From Armatimonadota bacterium (GTDB taxonomy: Bacteria > Armatimonadota > UBA5829), in assembly GCA_023398345.1 (NCBI GenBank), contig JAEWSK010000154.1:1-5833 (forward strand): a stretch of 5,833 bases of DNA. The letters are read 5' to 3'. The translations under genes and the position numbers were made by a program. Every line of letters begins with the position of its first letter. Within the stretch, counting starts at the first letter, position 1. This document shows positions 3,378 through 5,833 of the stretch, piece after piece. Below the pieces are notes generated by a model. It ran no database searches, was not told the DNA's origin, and saw only the letters and a program-made list of their open reading frames with translations.

Positions 3378-5833
3378 TTACTGTATCTCATACGTAACAT
3401 ATCCCGATCCGCCTGCCATCAGCGAGAAGACCAGTCCGTTTTCCATCAGTTGAGTGCCGGTCTTAATGACGTAGTAGTCGGATATGTCCGAATATGTCAC
3501 TTTATATCTCGCAGTAGGCGCAAGTCCCCTGAACTTGAACGTCATCGAGGCGTTTGTGTTATTGGGCCTGCGGAACACTTGCAAGATGCCTTTGCCGATG
3601 TCGTATCTATCATACTGCCATGCCACCCAGACATTTGTCGCGGTGCTGTATGCAGTCAGCGGATAGAAATCGCCCTTGAAAAGATCTTTTGTCGCAGTTA
3701 CTTGCGCGGCAATACTATTTGCTGCTGTCCAGAACGAAGTGCTTTGGGTGCTGATCCAGTCCAATGCAAACGAGTAATGGCAACCCATTCCACTGCGGGC
3801 CTCGTAGACATCCAGCGAGTCGGAGCCTAAGCCCGTTATTGGAACCCACTGCGACAGACCATATGTCATATTCTGCGTAGCTGGAGCATCCCAACAGTGA
3901 TCACTTCTCCACAGCGCCAGCGAACGCCGAAGCATTTCAAAATCCAACCGCCTGCCGCCGCTGGCACAGTTGTCAATAATTAATCCAGGATGTTCGGCAA
4001 GCAGATCATCCCAAAGTTTATACAGAGCAGTGACGTACTGTATCTCTTTTATGCCCTGCCTGTTGGTAGTATCGCAACTTCGCCAGTAGTATAGCGGATA
4101 GATATTGCAGTCGTTGCGATAAATATCGACTCCATAGTCGGATATCGCGCTGCTGATCTTATTTTTCATCCAGTTATATGCCGTTGTATTTGCCAGATCA
4201 AATAAATAAAAGTGATCGTAATACATATACATCATGGCTGATGGCATGTTCGACGGCGGCGACAACAGCCATTCTGGGTGATTTATATAAATCCATGTGC
4301 CCTGCATTACGCGCTCCGGCTCAAACCACAGCAAAAACTTAAGGCCGTAATTGTGAGCTGCGTCGCCGACCGGCTTCAAACCATTGGGGAATCGATCCGG
4401 ATCCGGGTCCCAAGTGCCTGTATAGACCCAATTTTGATTTATGCATTTATACCATCCAGCATCGATCCACCAGCACTGCACTTGAGTCGAATTGTTATGC
4501 AAGTTATTTATTGCATTGACCATGCCGGTTTCAGTTATAGATTCAAACGCAACTGCCGAAGCTGCGCATATTGGCGTTTCGACTGGTTGGCCGTTTGGAG
4601 TTGGCGAATAATGACTCAACAACAATCGCCTCAATTGATTGATGCCGCCCATTCTGTCTCCGCCGTCCCAGAACAACATCAGTATGGCAGGACTCCTAAC
4701 TTCTTCGCCTGCATGCAAGACAAAGTGCGTCAGTTCCATTCCAGCTTTTAAATTGACCGTCGAGTTAGTATCTCTTGAGAAATTTGCCGCCCACTGTCCG
4801 GTCCACCCGATGCCCATTGCGATGCCGGTTCCGTCAGGTTTTGCAATATTGAAGAACGGCAACACGCCGTCGGACGATCTGCCGCCGGTATTTGAAAGCG
4901 CAAGAGAAGTTCCCGACGTCAATGCTGCCGTGCGGGGTTGGAAGTCCGTAGCCAGCGCGCTGGAACCGTCAGCATAATACAGTGTGAAGTCGCCCGACGC
5001 ATTGCCGTATATATCGGCGTCCAGAGGCTGAATATTTTCGATAATAGGCGTGTCGGATGTTCCAGTGTTCTTGAAATACAGCGTCCACTCTACCGCAGGA
5101 AAGTCGGCGTATTCAACTGAGACACATCGCAACTGCAGACCCGAATTCGGATCGGTAAACGTAATTGTGTGCTGAGTGCGGTTACTGTCAAGAGCTGTCT
5201 TGGCAGACGTAATTGTCCAGTTCGCAAGAATGTCGGCCGAACTGTTGCCGTTATATGTAAACGAAAACGGCCTGCGGCTGCCTGTTGAGCTGAAATTGTC
5301 ATCAATCCACTGGCTTGCAGCGCGCTCCGCCGTAGGAATTGCATTGGTGCTGATGATGTCGCAATCGGAATCTGACCGCGGCCTTAGCACTTTGATTGTC
5401 GAAGTTCCGTATTGAATTGCGCCTGCAATGCCTGTTATTGAAATATACTGATCTGCAACCGGCTCATTTAAAAGAGGCGTCGAAAGGTCGGAAAACTCGA
5501 TTCTAAGCCCTTTGTTACCGGATGCGTCCGCGGTTGTTGCGCTTCCATCTTGAATATACAAATACTCTCCGTAAGCGCCTTTATATGTAACTCTGCCGGT
5601 AACTCTCACAAGCAGGCCCGCGGGGTCCAATCCTATCGGCGATGCGACATCTCCGCACTTCATGCCCAGAGGTTTTAGCTCTTCGCCTGAGCTCTGGCTT
5701 TCAATTGAAGTCATATAGATAACCGGCTCGCCGTTTGAATCGCTGCTTATTACACCTTCCGGACAAATTCTGTCTCCCAGCGCAACTGATGGAAGGTTGC
5801 TACTTGGAATCACTTTTATTCCACTCACCCTGG
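3378..5833 (-). CDS. GH36 alpha-galactosidase with N-terminal OB-like region, 5' truncated
   Basis: The enzyme probably removes terminal alpha-linked galactose from oligo- or polysaccharides by a retaining mechanism, outside the cytoplasm. The frame runs to the window edge (818 full codons). The GTG at 5828 is not a credible start, because the residues there (RVSGIKV...VALGDRI) look like the middle of a domain. Counting from that GTG: residues 1-45 are the end of one beta domain; about 50-150 an OB-like domain (LKPLGM, GLLVRVTGRV, YLYIQDGS); about 170-405 the N-terminal beta-supersandwich; about 415-720 the (beta/alpha)8 barrel; about 730-816 a C-terminal beta domain. Catalytic landmarks: WWIDAGW (D456), WFEPE (501-505), YRNDCN with nucleophile D573, DNCASGGRR (619-627), and LWRSD with acid/base D643. 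Any signal peptide lies beyond the window. Other GH36 specificities are possible. Confidence 0.88.
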   Translation of the reverse strand, partial: RVSGIKVIPSSNLPSVALGDRICPEGVISSDSNGEPVIYMTSIESQSSGEELKPLGMKCGDVASPIGLDPAGLLVRVTGRVTYKGAYGEYLYIQDGSATTADASGNKGLRIEFSDLSTPLLNEPVADQYISITGIAGAIQYGTSTIKVLRPRSDSDCDIISTNAIPTAERAASQWIDDNFSSTGSRRPFSFTYNGNSSADILANWTITSAKTALDSNRTQHTITFTDPNSGLQLRCVSVEYADFPAVEWTLYFKNTGTSDTPIIENIQPLDADIYGNASGDFTLYYADGSSALATDFQPRTAALTSGTSLALSNTGGRSSDGVLPFFNIAKPDGTGIAMGIGWTGQWAANFSRDTNSTVNLKAGMELTHFVLHAGEEVRSPAILMLFWDGGDRMGGINQLRRLLLSHYSPTPNGQPVETPICAASAVAFESITETGMVNAINNLHNNSTQVQCWWIDAGWYKCINQNWVYTGTWDPDPDRFPNGLKPVGDAAHNYGLKFLLWFEPERVMQGTWIYINHPEWLLSPPSNMPSAMMYMYYDHFYLFDLANTTAYNWMKNKISSAISDYGVDIYRNDCNIYPLYYWRSCDTTNRQGIKEIQYVTALYKLWDDLLAEHPGLIIDNCASGGRRLDFEMLRRSLALWRSDHCWDAPATQNMTYGLSQWVPITGLGSDSLDVYEARSGMGCHYSFALDWISTQSTSFWTAANSIAAQVTATKDLFKGDFYPLTAYSTATNVWVAWQYDRYDIGKGILQVFRRPNNTNASMTFKFRGLAPTARYKVTYSDISDYYVIKTGTQLMENGLVFSLMAGGSGYVTYEIQ

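Noticed and set aside
3363..3830. 155-codon plus-strand frame
   Set aside because: It is antisense to the conserved C-terminal half of the GH36 gene and has no supporting signals.

Overview
The window holds two complete genes, two partial genes cut by the window edges, and an unusually well-equipped intergenic region. The likely source is a diderm, non-proteobacterial bacterium with about 50% GC. I lean towards Armatimonadota, because the glycosidase carries an N-terminal extracellular segment of a style ('LKPLGM...GLLVRVTGRVT...YLYIQDGS') that I associate with that phylum, and because an outer-membrane-like beta protein sits beside a greA-lysS pair. This placement is an inference from memory, not a search result.

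Layout, left to right. At 2-628 (+) is the 3' part of a beta-strand-rich, probably outer-membrane or secreted protein. It converges on lysS, and a large imperfect hairpin (644-687) lies between the two stop codons. At 702-2270 (-) is lysS, a class II lysyl-tRNA synthetase with a TTG start. A textbook intrinsic terminator (2296-2334) ends only 25 nt before the lysS start codon. Upstream of it is greA (2366-2845, -), the transcript-cleavage elongation factor. The greA leader has a perfect TATAAT inside a 59-bp inverted repeat, followed by a 14-bp hairpin.

Further upstream, at about 3146-3369 (-), is a compact transcription unit that no protein gene explains. It has a consensus promoter (TTGACA-17-TATACT), a perfect Shine-Dalgarno sequence with an 11-codon ORF, several alternative hairpins and a strong terminator, giving a predicted RNA of about 190 nt. 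At 3378-5833 (-) is most of a secreted-type GH36 alpha-galactosidase whose N-terminus lies beyond the window.

Functionally, greA and lysS are housekeeping genes of transcription and translation. The terminator between them means lysS is either expressed by read-through or attenuated control, or uses a promoter inside greA that I could not identify. The GH36 gene is a carbohydrate-degrading accessory gene with no visible terminator of its own, so its mRNA probably runs into the small-RNA unit and ends at that unit's terminator. The most interesting part is 2296-3369: one unexplained small RNA or leader and two places where alternative RNA structures could control greA or lysS. I did not recognise a known riboswitch or RNA family in it.
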